64,000 bases of DNA from Bacteroidales bacterium (GTDB taxonomy: Bacteria > Bacteroidota > Bacteroidia > Bacteroidales > ML635J-15): positions 1 to 64,000 of the forward strand of contig JAISPG010000056.1 in assembly GCA_031275085.1 (NCBI GenBank). The letters are read 5' to 3'. Under the pieces are notes generated by a model that made no database searches, was not told the origin of the DNA, and worked only from the letters and a program-made list of their open reading frames with translations. Positions 27,309-36,020 of the stretch are shown one piece after another. The number at the start of each line of letters is the position of its first letter. Position 1 is the stretch's first letter. Position numbers and translations under genes: made by a program.

Positions 27309-29261
27309 ATGAATTTTTTTATGCTTTTTATAATAATTATTTCTTTAGTGTTTTTCTACCTTGCCGGCTCATTAATATTGTTTATTACAAAATCAGGAAC
27401 ATCTAAGGACAGTTTTTTTGATTTGTTTATCAGGTTGACTCTTGGTTTATGTGCAACTGTTTTTGTATATGCAGCAATAAAAACAAAGCTAAATACAATT
27501 TTATGGGGATTTGTTTTAGTAGGGATAATTTATTTAGTATATAGACGATCTTCGGAAAAATTGGATCAAAATAAGTTTATGTTTTTTGATAAATCTTTAT
27601 GGAAGCCATTATTAATCATGGTGGGATTAGGAATTGTTTTCTTCGTATTTCAAGGGTTGTTTTTTTATAATGAACCATTAAATAATATGCCTCATGGCGA
27701 TTTTTTCTATTATTCCAAACTAATTTTAGCACTAGAATCACATGGGGTAGAAGGAAATACCTATACTCAAAATCCTTTTTTTGATGGGGTAGCTAATCCA
27801 AAGCCATATCATTATCCGGAAATGTGGCTTGCTGCTTTAATTATGCGTTGTTTTAATGTTCTATCTCTCGAAACACAAGTTATTGCTGTTCATTCTATAT
27901 TAGCAACAATATTGTCCGTAGGTATGATTGCTTTATCAAGGTCCATTACAAAATCTTTTTTAGTTCAGGCATTTGCGGTCATTTCATTAATAATGTCGGG
28001 GATTTTATTATTTAGAATTCTCCCACAAGCAGATATATATATTTTTGCAACAGGATATAATCCCAAAACGATGTTCATAAGTATATTTTTTGTCTGGTTT
28101 GCAATTCTTTGTATAAATAAAAACGAATTTTTTTATTTCCCTTTATTGATGTTGCCTATTGCAAATATTGCAATGGCCCCGGCAATTTTTTCCGGATTGT
28201 TTGTTTATGCTGTCATAATATCAGTATATCAAAAAAAATATTCATACTTAGTGAAAATATTACCTGCAACGTTTATTATTGCTGTATTAATTGGATTGTT
28301 TTATCTGTTACAGTCAGGAACATCTGCAGCCGGAGGCTTTAAAGCTGAATCTGTAGCTAGCGGCATTATTTCTGACAAACTGAAACCATTTAAAATTTTT
28401 GCAGGAAGTATCGTTATTTTAATAAGTGTCTATTTCCTGTATATTATTCCTGTTTTTCTACGATTTTTCTTTAAAGACAAAAAAATATTTATTAAAAAGA
28501 TAGGTAGTATTAAAAGTTTGTTGTTGTTATGGACAATTTTTACCATTTGTGGTTTAGGGATATGGAGTTTGATAAATATTATGTCAGATTCAATACAATT
28601 CTTTTACTTACCAGCATTGTTACTTCTTAATATTTTATTATTTGTAATATTGACATTATTGTATGAATCTAATAAAAGTTTGAAAAAATCTGTAAACTAT
28701 TTATTATTTATTTATATACTTTTGTTAGCATTATTGAATATAAAATTTTTACCGGAAACTCCATTTTATCGGTATTATGATGCAAATTCAAGATATTCAT
28801 ATAAAACAATGACAGATGTCGCTAGAAAAATAGAGGCAACTGAGGATTTTAATTTTTATGGGGCTTTTCTTAAAGCACCTGAAGAACTTGTTGGTTATTG
28901 GAATGCTGCACCACATTTCGGATTTGGGAATCAATTATATCTTATTTTTGACGGATTATACACTGTTAGTTTAAATACTTTATATACGCCAACATCCTAT
29001 GATGACCCAATTGAAGAAACAAGAGTAAATAAAATGCTGGAAAATGCTGTTTTTACTAAATTTGCAAAAAAATGGGAGGCAGAATATGGAAAAACATCTA
29101 TTGATAGTTTACAATATCAATATATAAAAGAAAATAACATTGAATATTTAATTATATCAGAAAAAGTGGATTTACCGAATACTCTTCTTTCTTTAGTTGA
29201 TACGATTTTTGTTGACGATATTTCAAAACAGAAATTTGTTTTTTTAAGTAAAAATTATTGA
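27309..29261 (+). CDS. Large polytopic membrane protein, glycan related (GT-C/Wzy-like?)
   Basis: 650 residues with about a dozen hydrophobic helices in the first ~480 and a soluble C-terminal domain (~490-650) containing YRYYDANSRYSYKTM and VGYWNAAPHFGFGNQLY. An acidic motif MPHGDFFYYSKL follows the third or fourth helix, reminiscent of the catalytic loop of GT-C transferases that use polyprenyl-linked sugars. No named family is recognised. It lies 11 bp after wecE and 11 bp before another membrane protein, so it most likely takes part in transfer or polymerisation of the lipid-linked sugar. Confidence 0.6.
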   Translation: MNFFMLFIIIISLVFFYLAGSLILFITKSGTSKDSFFDLFIRLTLGLCATVFVYAAIKTKLNTILWGFVLVGIIYLVYRRSSEKLDQNKFMFFDKSLWKPLLIMVGLGIVFFVFQGLFFYNEPLNNMPHGDFFYYSKLILALESHGVEGNTYTQNPFFDGVANPKPYHYPEMWLAALIMRCFNVLSLETQVIAVHSILATILSVGMIALSRSITKSFLVQAFAVISLIMSGILLFRILPQADIYIFATGYNPKTMFISIFFVWFAILCINKNEFFYFPLLMLPIANIAMAPAIFSGLFVYAVIISVYQKKYSYLVKILPATFIIAVLIGLFYLLQSGTSAAGGFKAESVASGIISDKLKPFKIFAGSIVILISVYFLYIIPVFLRFFFKDKKIFIKKIGSIKSLLLLWTIFTICGLGIWSLINIMSDSIQFFYLPALLLLNILLFVILTLLYESNKSLKKSVNYLLFIYILLLALLNIKFLPETPFYRYYDANSRYSYKTMTDVARKIEATEDFNFYGAFLKAPEELVGYWNAAPHFGFGNQLYLIFDGLYTVSLNTLYTPTSYDDPIEETRVNKMLENAVFTKFAKKWEAEYGKTSIDSLQYQYIKENNIEYLIISEKVDLPNTLLSLVDTIFVDDISKQKFVFLSKNY

Positions 29262-29272
29262 TTCATTGATAA

Positions 29273-30628
29273 ATGTCAAAGAATTACTTTTTAGATTTTA
29301 AAGGGATTTGCTTAATATTTTTATATTTAGTATTTTTTCACATCATTATTTTGGCATATTCCCAGAAATATTCCAAAGATCCTTACATAAAAAAAATATT
29401 TGTTTGGGCATATATTTTTAAGATAGGAGCAGGAATAGCCTTTGCATTGATATATAACTTTTATTATAACTGGGGTGGTGATACTTTTTATTATTATTTA
29501 AATTCTTGCAGATTAGGAGATGTTCTTTTTTCAAACCCAAAAGCATATTTTATGATGTTTTTTGATATGGTTGATAAAACAAATGTGTCAGAGTTGCCGC
29601 AAACTATTGAATATTTTCCATATTTCAGGGATCCGCCGGTATATGCCGTCCACAGGTTTTTATCTCCCTTTTCGGTAATAGGGTTGAAAAATTATTATTT
29701 AATGAATATTTGTTTAAATGTATTCCTTTATATATTGAATTGGAAATTTTTTATATTCCTTAATAAATTATTTCCTGAAAAAACTAAATTAATTGCAATA
29801 TCGGTATTATTTATTCCTTCTGTTGGATTTTGGGGATCAGGACTATTGAAAGACCCTTTTACTCTTTCTTTTACATTTATTTTTATTATATATTTCTACA
29901 GGATATTTTTTGAAAAAAGAATTAAAATTAAAAATATATTATTTTTGATTATTGCTTCATATGTAATAATAAAATTGAAACCATATATTTTATATTCGGC
30001 TTTGGTTTCATGTTTTGTCTGGTTGGCATTTTCTTATTTATATAAGATAAAAAATCAATTTATAAGGGTTTTTGTTTTCCCTTTTGTTATAACAATAATG
30101 GCATTTGTAGGAATATATGTTTTAAGCAATGTAGGAAGCATTGTGGGAGGGGCATATGAAGATGTTGACTCTATGCTAGCAAAAGCAGCATCGACTCAAT
30201 ATGATCTGAAACAGGATTATTATCATGGATCAACATTTGATATCGGTAATCTTGAACCAACTGTAGAAAGTGCAGTATCTATTGCTCCCAAAGCAATAAT
30301 AGCCGGTTTGTATCGTCCTTTCATATGGGAAGCAAGGTCCGTTGTTATGCTATTGTCTGGTCTAGAGAATTTAGTATTGCTGGTTCTTACTTTTTATGTA
30401 ATACTTAAAGGAGGAATCAGGTTTTTCTTTAAACAATTATTTTCAAGCCCATTTTTGATTTTTTGTTTGTTATTTTCAATAATAATGGCTTTGGGTATAG
30501 GACTTTCCACATCTAACTTTGGAGCTTTAGTAAGGTTCAAAATTCCCATGTTGCCATTTTTTGCGATGTTATGGCTTTTTATTTTAGATAATTACAATAC
30601 TAGAAAGAAGTTAAAAAATCTTGTATAA
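29273..30628 (+). CDS. Polytopic membrane protein, candidate glycan polymerase/transferase
   Basis: 451 residues with around ten transmembrane helices. A periplasmic loop after the second helix contains NWGGDTFYYY, and another contains FRDPPVYAVHRFL and GSGLLKDPFTLS; such WGGD/KDP patterns occur in Bacteroidota proteins of exopolysaccharide clusters with Wzy-like topology. No closer family is recognised. It is the last gene of the 16.4-30.6 kb unit, tail to tail with galE. Confidence 0.6.
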   Translation: MSKNYFLDFKGICLIFLYLVFFHIIILAYSQKYSKDPYIKKIFVWAYIFKIGAGIAFALIYNFYYNWGGDTFYYYLNSCRLGDVLFSNPKAYFMMFFDMVDKTNVSELPQTIEYFPYFRDPPVYAVHRFLSPFSVIGLKNYYLMNICLNVFLYILNWKFFIFLNKLFPEKTKLIAISVLFIPSVGFWGSGLLKDPFTLSFTFIFIIYFYRIFFEKRIKIKNILFLIIASYVIIKLKPYILYSALVSCFVWLAFSYLYKIKNQFIRVFVFPFVITIMAFVGIYVLSNVGSIVGGAYEDVDSMLAKAASTQYDLKQDYYHGSTFDIGNLEPTVESAVSIAPKAIIAGLYRPFIWEARSVVMLLSGLENLVLLVLTFYVILKGGIRFFFKQLFSSPFLIFCLLFSIIMALGIGLSTSNFGALVRFKIPMLPFFAMLWLFILDNYNTRKKLKNLV

Positions 30629-30674
30629 ATAAGGTTCATTTTATTTTCTGAGAACAGGAGGGTAGTAGCTAATT

Positions 30675-31700
30675 CTATTTCACTGAATTTAACTTTTTTT
30701 CCCAGTTCCATGCTGACTTAACTGTTTCGTCCAGTGTTTTTTCAGCTTTCCATCCTAAAATTTTGTTTGCTTTAGTTGTATCTGCCCAGACTTTTTCAAT
30801 ATCACCTGCCCGTCTGCCTACAATTTGATAGGGAAGTTTCTGATTTGTAGTTTTCTCAAATGTTTCAATAATTTCCAGAACAGAAACTCCTTTTCCTGTC
30901 CCAATATTGAAAATTTCATAATTCTCAGCATTTTTATCCGAAATAAGTCTTTCAACTGCTACAACATGTGCTTTTGCGAGATCTACTACATTAATATAAT
31001 CTCTTATCGGAGTTCCGTCAGGAGTATTATAATCATTGCCAAAGACACTTAATTTTTCTCGTAAGCCTATAGCTGTTTGTGTAATATAAGGTAACAGGTT
31101 GTTGGGAACTCCAAGCGGAAGTTCTCCGATTTCAGCTGAAGGATGTGCTCCTATAGGATTAAAATATCTTAAAGAGATAGTTTTTAAATTATTATTAGAA
31201 TTTATAGTGTCAACAATTATTTCTTCACTTATCTTTTTTGTATTTCCATATGGAGATTCTGCTTTTAAAACAGGAGATGATTCGGTTACCGGTAATTTTT
31301 CTGGCTGCCCGTAAACAGTGCAACTTGAAGAAAATACAAAGTTTAAGATATTATTTTTCAACATTTGGGATAAAATATTTATTAATCCCATGATATTGTT
31401 ATAATAATATAGTAGTGGTTTTTGTACGGATTCTCCTACTGCTTTGGATGCGGCAAAATGGACAACTGCAATAGCATCATTGTGTTCTGAGAATATTTTT
31501 TTCATATCGGAAATATTTGTGACATCCGATTTTAGAAAAGCAGGTTTAATTCCGGTTATTTTTTCTATTCCGTCAAGTACTTCAATAGTCGAATTGGATA
31601 AATTATCAATAATTATAACTTCAAAACCAGCATTTTGAAATTCTACTACCGTGTGTGAACCTATATACCCTGTTCCACCTGTAACAATTATTTTTTGCAT
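30675..31700 (-). CDS. galE: UDP-glucose 4-epimerase
   Basis: 341 residues from ATG 31700 (TTG at 31706 possible). Extended SDR with N-terminal VTGGTGYIGSHT, the catalytic SSSCTVYG and YGNTK (Tyr-x3-Lys), RYFNPIGAH, and RRAGDIEKVWADTTKA near the C-terminus, as in bacterial GalE. Interconverts UDP-glucose and UDP-galactose, supplying galactose for glycans, which suits its place beside the decoration cluster although on the opposite strand. Confidence 0.95.
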   Translation of the reverse strand: MQKIIVTGGTGYIGSHTVVEFQNAGFEVIIIDNLSNSTIEVLDGIEKITGIKPAFLKSDVTNISDMKKIFSEHNDAIAVVHFAASKAVGESVQKPLLYYYNNIMGLINILSQMLKNNILNFVFSSSCTVYGQPEKLPVTESSPVLKAESPYGNTKKISEEIIVDTINSNNNLKTISLRYFNPIGAHPSAEIGELPLGVPNNLLPYITQTAIGLREKLSVFGNDYNTPDGTPIRDYINVVDLAKAHVVAVERLISDKNAENYEIFNIGTGKGVSVLEIIETFEKTTNQKLPYQIVGRRAGDIEKVWADTTKANKILGWKAEKTLDETVKSAWNWEKKLNSVK

Positions 31701-31763
31701 AAACAATTATTTATTGTTACAAATTTAATAATAAATAAATACTTAAGCCTTAATAGTGGCAAT

Positions 31764-31800
31764 AAAAAAACGATCCGGAAAAAATTGGATCGTTTTTTTT
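31764..31800. terminator. Bidirectional terminator downstream of tsf
   Basis: CGATCC / GGATCG stem flanked by A-run and T-run (AAAAAAACGATCC ... GGATCGTTTTTTTT), 22 bp after the tsf stop. Serves the minus-strand rplM-rpsI-rpsB-tsf unit. Confidence 0.85.
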
Positions 31801-31822
31801 ATTTTTTAGTTAACTAATATTT

Positions 31823-32650
31823 TTAGTTACTTAGAGCGTATCTTTTGAAATCTGTAACAGTAAGGTCATTATCTTGTTTTTTCAGATAATCTTTAACAGA
31901 TATTTTTCCTTCCTGAACAAATTCCTGATTTAATAATGTAGATTCTTTAAAGAATTTTTGAAGTTTACCCTGTGCAATTTTATCAAGTAATTCTTCAGCT
32001 TTACCTTCATTACGTGCTTGTTCGCGTCCGATTTCCAATTCTTTATCTATAACATCTTGCGGTACGGATTTTTCATCAACAGATACAGGACTCATTGCAG
32101 CAATTTGCATAGCTATATTTATTCCTATCTGAGGATCTACAACCTTACTAAGACCTACTAAAGTAGCAAGTTTGTTTCCCATGTGTATATATGAGCTTAC
32201 CTGTGGAGCTGAAACTTTACCATAATAGGCTATTTCCATTTTTTCTCCTGTAACACCACTTTTTTCTGTAACAAGGTCAGCAATTGTTTTTCCGTCAATT
32301 TTTAAAGCTTTTAAAGCTTCTAAGTTTTCCGGTTTTTCTTTAGCTGCTACATCTAATATTGTTTTTGCAAGGGATATAAAATCTTCATTTTTAGCTACGA
32401 AGTCGGTTTCGCAATTAAGTGCAATAACAACACCGAAAGTATTATTATCAGCAGTTTTTGCAAGAACAGCTCCTTCGGATGCTTCTCTATCTGCTCTTTT
32501 GTTTGCAATAGCAAGACCTTTTTCACGAATGAGTTCTTTTGCTCTTTCAAAATCGCCATCTGCTTCTACAAGTGCTTTTTTGCAATCCATCATTCCGGCA
32601 CCTGTCATTTGTCTTAATTTGCTAACATCAGCAGCACTAATATTTGCCAT
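31823..32650 (-). CDS. tsf: Elongation factor Ts
   Basis: 275 residues with the N-terminal UBA-like domain (VSKLRQMTGAGMMDCKKAL), the TDFVAKNEDF core motif and a C-terminal coiled-coil/dimerisation part ending KDYLKKQDNDLTV. It acts as the GDP/GTP exchange factor for EF-Tu. Located 19 bp downstream of rpsB, the standard bacterial rpsB-tsf arrangement, and followed by a strong terminator. Confidence 0.97.
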   Translation of the reverse strand: MANISAADVSKLRQMTGAGMMDCKKALVEADGDFERAKELIREKGLAIANKRADREASEGAVLAKTADNNTFGVVIALNCETDFVAKNEDFISLAKTILDVAAKEKPENLEALKALKIDGKTIADLVTEKSGVTGEKMEIAYYGKVSAPQVSSYIHMGNKLATLVGLSKVVDPQIGINIAMQIAAMSPVSVDEKSVPQDVIDKELEIGREQARNEGKAEELLDKIAQGKLQKFFKESTLLNQEFVQEGKISVKDYLKKQDNDLTVTDFKRYALSN

Positions 32651-32669
32651 TTTTTTAATTTTTTAATTA

Positions 32670-33527
32670 TTATTCTTCTGTTTTTGTTTCTTCAACCTGA
32701 GTTTTTTCATTTAAAGAATCTTCTGTTTGTGGTGATTCTTTTTTTGCTCTGGTTCTTCTTGCAGATCTTTTTCTTTCTTCTCCGTCGGCATTGTCAGCAT
32801 AATCTTCATCTTTGGATTTTGCCGTATTTTCTTTTTCAATACTTCTTTCGCTTAATCCTTCTTTTATTGCTTGACACATTTCTCCGATTATCAATTGTAT
32901 TGATTTCGAAGCATCGTCATTTGCCGGAATAGGAAAATCTATAGGTCTTGGGTCAGAGTTGGTATCAACCATAGCAAAGACCGGAATTCCTAATCTGATA
33001 GCTTCTCTTACGGCAATTTTTTCTTTCATTACGTCAACAATAAAAAGAGCTGCCGGTAATCTTGATAAATCAGAAATTGAACCAAGGTTTTTTTCTAATT
33101 TGGCTCTTTGGCGTGTAATTTGAAGTTTCTCACGTTTTGATAACGTATCAAAAGTTCCGTCGGTATGCATTTTGTCGATAGAAGACATTTTTTTCACTGC
33201 TTTTCGGATAGTCGGAAAATTTGTTAACATTCCACCGGGCCAACGTTCTGTAACGTAAGGCATATTTACTTTTGCTACTTCTTCGGCAACTATGTCTTTT
33301 GCCTGTTTTTTTGTTGCAACAAAAAGTATTTTCCTGCCTGATTTTGCAATATTTTTCATTGCAGCAGCAGCTTCATCAATTTTTGCAACTGTTTTGTGTA
33401 AATCAATAATGTGGATTCCGTTACGTTCCATAAATATGTAAGGAGCCATTGCGGGATTCCATTTGCGCTTAAGGTGTCCGAAATGAACACCAGCGTCAAG
33501 TAATTGTTCAAAAGTTACTTTTGGCAT
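32670..33527 (-). CDS. rpsB: 30S ribosomal protein S2
   Basis: 285 residues; the core with LLDAGVHFGHLKRKWNP, ATKKQAKDIV, WPGGMLTNF, FIVDVMKEK and PIPANDDA is typical of S2. The last ~55 residues form a charged, low-complexity tail (RKRSARRTRAKKE, then acidic), an extension relative to E. coli S2 that is common in Bacteroidota. Precedes tsf; a 10-bp stem-loop sits in its leader. Confidence 0.97.
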   Translation of the reverse strand: MPKVTFEQLLDAGVHFGHLKRKWNPAMAPYIFMERNGIHIIDLHKTVAKIDEAAAAMKNIAKSGRKILFVATKKQAKDIVAEEVAKVNMPYVTERWPGGMLTNFPTIRKAVKKMSSIDKMHTDGTFDTLSKREKLQITRQRAKLEKNLGSISDLSRLPAALFIVDVMKEKIAVREAIRLGIPVFAMVDTNSDPRPIDFPIPANDDASKSIQLIIGEMCQAIKEGLSERSIEKENTAKSKDEDYADNADGEERKRSARRTRAKKESPQTEDSLNEKTQVEETKTEE

Positions 33528-33562
33528 TTTTTTAAATTTAAAAGTTTACATTCTGTAGTAAC

Positions 33563-33601
33563 AATTACAAGGTAGTTCCATAATAGGATGTCCTTGTAAT
33601 T
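33563..33601 (-). promoter_or_regulatory. Stem-loop in rpsI-rpsB spacer (rpsB leader hairpin)
   Basis: Perfect 10-bp stem AATTACAAGG / CCTTGTAATT with a 19-base loop, 36 bases before the rpsB start. There is no following T-run, so an attenuator or S2-binding leader structure is more likely than a terminator; that role is inference. Confidence 0.5.
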
Positions 33602-33633
33602 TAGATACTAAACTTATTTTTATCACTAAAATT

Positions 33634-34020
33634 TTAACGTTTACTGAACTGGAATCTTTTACGAGCTTTCTTTTGTCCCGGTTTTTTCCTTTCAACAACT
33701 CTTGGATCACGAGTTAAGAATCCATGAGGTTTAAGGCTTGCACGATATTCCGGATCTATTTTTAATAATGCTCTTGAAATACCAAGACGTAAAGCTTCTG
33801 CCTGACCTTTTATTCCGCCGCCATTAATATTAGCTTTTACATCATAGTTATCGATTTTTTCCAAGGTTAAAAATGGTTGTTTCACTATATATTGGTGTTG
33901 CATTATAGTGAAATATTCTTCCAGTTTACGGTTATTAATAGTAAAATTTCCTTTACCTTCGCTAAGATATACTCTTGCTATGGCAGCCTTTCTACGGCCT
34001 ATTGCATTATAAACTTCCAT
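33634..34020 (-). CDS. rpsI: 30S ribosomal protein S9
   Basis: 128 residues with AIGRRKAAIARVYL, the INGGGIKGQAEALRLGISRAL block and the invariant basic C-terminus ending KKARKRFQFSKR, which contacts P-site tRNA. It lies 5 bp downstream of rplM, the conserved bacterial pair. Confidence 0.97.
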   Translation of the reverse strand: MEVYNAIGRRKAAIARVYLSEGKGNFTINNRKLEEYFTIMQHQYIVKQPFLTLEKIDNYDVKANINGGGIKGQAEALRLGISRALLKIDPEYRASLKPHGFLTRDPRVVERKKPGQKKARKRFQFSKR

Positions 34021-34025
34021 ACTGC

Positions 34026-34481
34026 TTATTTAATTGTATTTAAGTCCAACTTTGCCGGTTGTTGAGCTTCATGTTTATGCTCATTACCGACATATACATA
34101 TAAATTCCTGAATAATTCACTGCCTAAACGGTTTTTAGGTAACATTCCTTTAACGGCTTTTTCGATTACTCTGCCAGGATGTTTTACTAACATCTGTGCA
34201 GGAGTAATAGCTTTTTGTCCGCCAGGATAACCTGAATGGCTTATATAAACTTTATCAGTAAGTTTATTTCCTGTTAAGCGAATTTTTTCAGCATTAATAA
34301 TAATTACATTATCTCCGCAATCAACATGAGGTGTGAAATCAGGTTTATGTTTGCCACGTAGAACAAATGCTACTTTTGAAGCTAAACGACCTAGAACTTC
34401 TCCTTCAGCGTCAACAACAAACCATTGTTTGTTTACAGTTTCTTTGTTTGCTGATAATGTTCTGTACTTTAATGTTTTCAC
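34026..34481 (-). CDS. rplM: 50S ribosomal protein L13
   Basis: 151 residues with the L13 pattern [16 protein letters not shown], the [22 protein letters not shown] strand region and GMLPKNRLG. First gene of the rplM-rpsI unit. A TATTTTTG box lies about 65 bases upstream. Confidence 0.97.
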   Translation of the reverse strand: MKTLKYRTLSANKETVNKQWFVVDAEGEVLGRLASKVAFVLRGKHKPDFTPHVDCGDNVIIINAEKIRLTGNKLTDKVYISHSGYPGGQKAITPAQMLVKHPGRVIEKAVKGMLPKNRLGSELFRNLYVYVGNEHKHEAQQPAKLDLNTIK

Positions 34482-34800
34482 TTTTGTAAAATTTAATTAG
34501 TTAATAAATTATTTTACCCTTTAGGCTGGATGACCAAACGGACTGCAAAAATAATATAAATTTCTATATTTCAATATTTTTTCAACAATTAATTTCAGGC
34601 TTTTTAAAATTTCTGTGAGACTTGAAATTTCAATATGCTTAGAATGTTTTATAACAAAATTGTTTATTTCTTTACCAAAGAAAGAATGTGAATTGTTGAA
34701 AATTTCTTCTTAAAATTTAAAGTAAATAAGTATCTAACTCCGACAGAAGTTTTTAACTAAAAAGTTGTTTGGTAAATTTACACTAATCAGATATTGGTTT
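34482..34800. other. Non-coding spacer upstream of rplM
   Basis: 319 bases without a credible gene. It holds the rplM promoter and an AT-rich stretch; no strong hairpin or repeat was seen in the 34600-34800 part, which is also the downstream region of the DUF5777 gene. Confidence 0.6.
34546..34553 (-). promoter_or_regulatory. Promoter -7 box (TATTTTTG) for rplM
   Basis: Minus-strand TAnnTTTG match giving a leader of about 60 bases before the L13 start. A leader of this length could hold autoregulatory structure, but none is obvious by eye. Confidence 0.5.
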
Positions 34801-35658
34801 TTATTTTTGCGGAGCAACATTGAACATACGTACCAGATTAAATCCGAAATGTAATTGACCTTTAGTCCATTTGTCGGTAGTATTTATGAGAGCCAGATGT
34901 TCGTTTGGTGCCATTGAATTACCGACAAATAACTGGAAAGTGTGTCCGCGTGTATCAAAATCAACACTTACTGCAAGTGGCGATGTTGTACCTTCAAATT
35001 TATTACCGGAAAACATTGGATAATACTCTACATTTACACTCATATGTTTTGCTATTTTTACACGGCCTCCCAATCCTACTGAAAAAATATGATGGCCATT
35101 ATCGGGATTTGGAGAACTTACATTGTATACCCATACCGGTGCGGCCTGAACAGCAAATCTGTTAAAAAATTCCTTTGATACGAAGATTTGGAGTATAGTG
35201 CTTAATCTGTCAGAAAAATCAATATCAGAATTTTTTATGTCAACAGTATTGAGCATAACTCCTCCGAATGCAGTCAGACTTACAGGCATATTACCGTTGT
35301 CCGAAGATTGTTTTAAGATCCTGTACATAGCAGTCAGGTCGAATTCTTTATTCATTTTGGTTCTTCCGAATCCTACTGTTAAATTTTCGGTAATACCATA
35401 ATCTACGCCTATTCTTACAAAAGCAGTGTCAAGTCCGAAATATTCTTCAAACCCCTCGCTAAAACGTCCAAAGCGATGGGAGATACGAAAATCAAGAGTC
35501 CCTTTTTTTGAAGTTTGGGCTGTACGTCCGTAAATTAATCTGGTAGCCCTGAAATTACCCGTAGTCTCTTTTTTAACTACTTTATTATTATCGGATTCCT
35601 GAGCAAATGCTATAGCTGAAACTAAAAATACTATTAGAAATAATGTAATTTTTCTCAT
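34801..35658 (-). CDS. DUF5777-family outer-membrane beta-barrel protein
   Basis: 285 residues with a signal peptide (ends AFAQ). The mature part shows the DUF5777 features: FRATRLIYGRTAQTSKKGTLDFRISHRFG at the N-terminus, alternating amphipathic strands, TRGHTFQLFVGNSMAPNEH near the end and a C-terminal aromatic strand FGFNLVRMF. In Bacteroidota these proteins usually sit near c-type cytochrome or YceI-like genes; neither is adjacent here. Function unknown; outer-membrane location inferred. Confidence 0.75.
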   Translation of the reverse strand: MRKITLFLIVFLVSAIAFAQESDNNKVVKKETTGNFRATRLIYGRTAQTSKKGTLDFRISHRFGRFSEGFEEYFGLDTAFVRIGVDYGITENLTVGFGRTKMNKEFDLTAMYRILKQSSDNGNMPVSLTAFGGVMLNTVDIKNSDIDFSDRLSTILQIFVSKEFFNRFAVQAAPVWVYNVSSPNPDNGHHIFSVGLGGRVKIAKHMSVNVEYYPMFSGNKFEGTTSPLAVSVDFDTRGHTFQLFVGNSMAPNEHLALINTTDKWTKGQLHFGFNLVRMFNVAPQK

Positions 35659-36020
35659 AATGTAATTTTTTATAATTAAATGGTTTAAAATATCAACTTC
35701 ATCAACAAGATTACGGATAAAATGTTTTTGTCTGGTAAAAAATTATATTGATTTGACCAATAGTGCATTTAGTCTATGATTGTTTTCCGGATATCAATAT
35801 TTTTCATAATTTGCACTGAAATTGTTCATATTTCATGTGACTGATATCTTTAAAGATAATCTTTTTGATAATTAATAACTTCTATTTTATTCTGAATAAT
35901 GTACTACAGGTATTTTTTATTCAATATTTATATACCGGAAGCTATAAGTTTTCCAAAAAATTTTTGTTAAAATCCTAAAACAAAATTAAATTTGATGTTT
36001 TAAAACTAAAATCGGAAAAA
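35659..36020. other. Divergent non-coding region between DUF5777 and gatE genes
   Basis: 362 bases, AT-rich, no gene. Contains a 14-bp perfect palindrome TATCTTTAAAGATA at 35845-35858 and the gatE promoter. Nothing else recognised. Confidence 0.6.
35963..35994 (+). promoter_or_regulatory. Promoter for gatE-gatD (TTTG-N20-TAAATTTG)
   Basis: -33 TTTG at 35963-35966 and -7 TAAATTTG at 35987-35994 with 20-bp spacing, the full Bacteroidota consensus, 26 bases before the gatE ATG. Confidence 0.65.
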
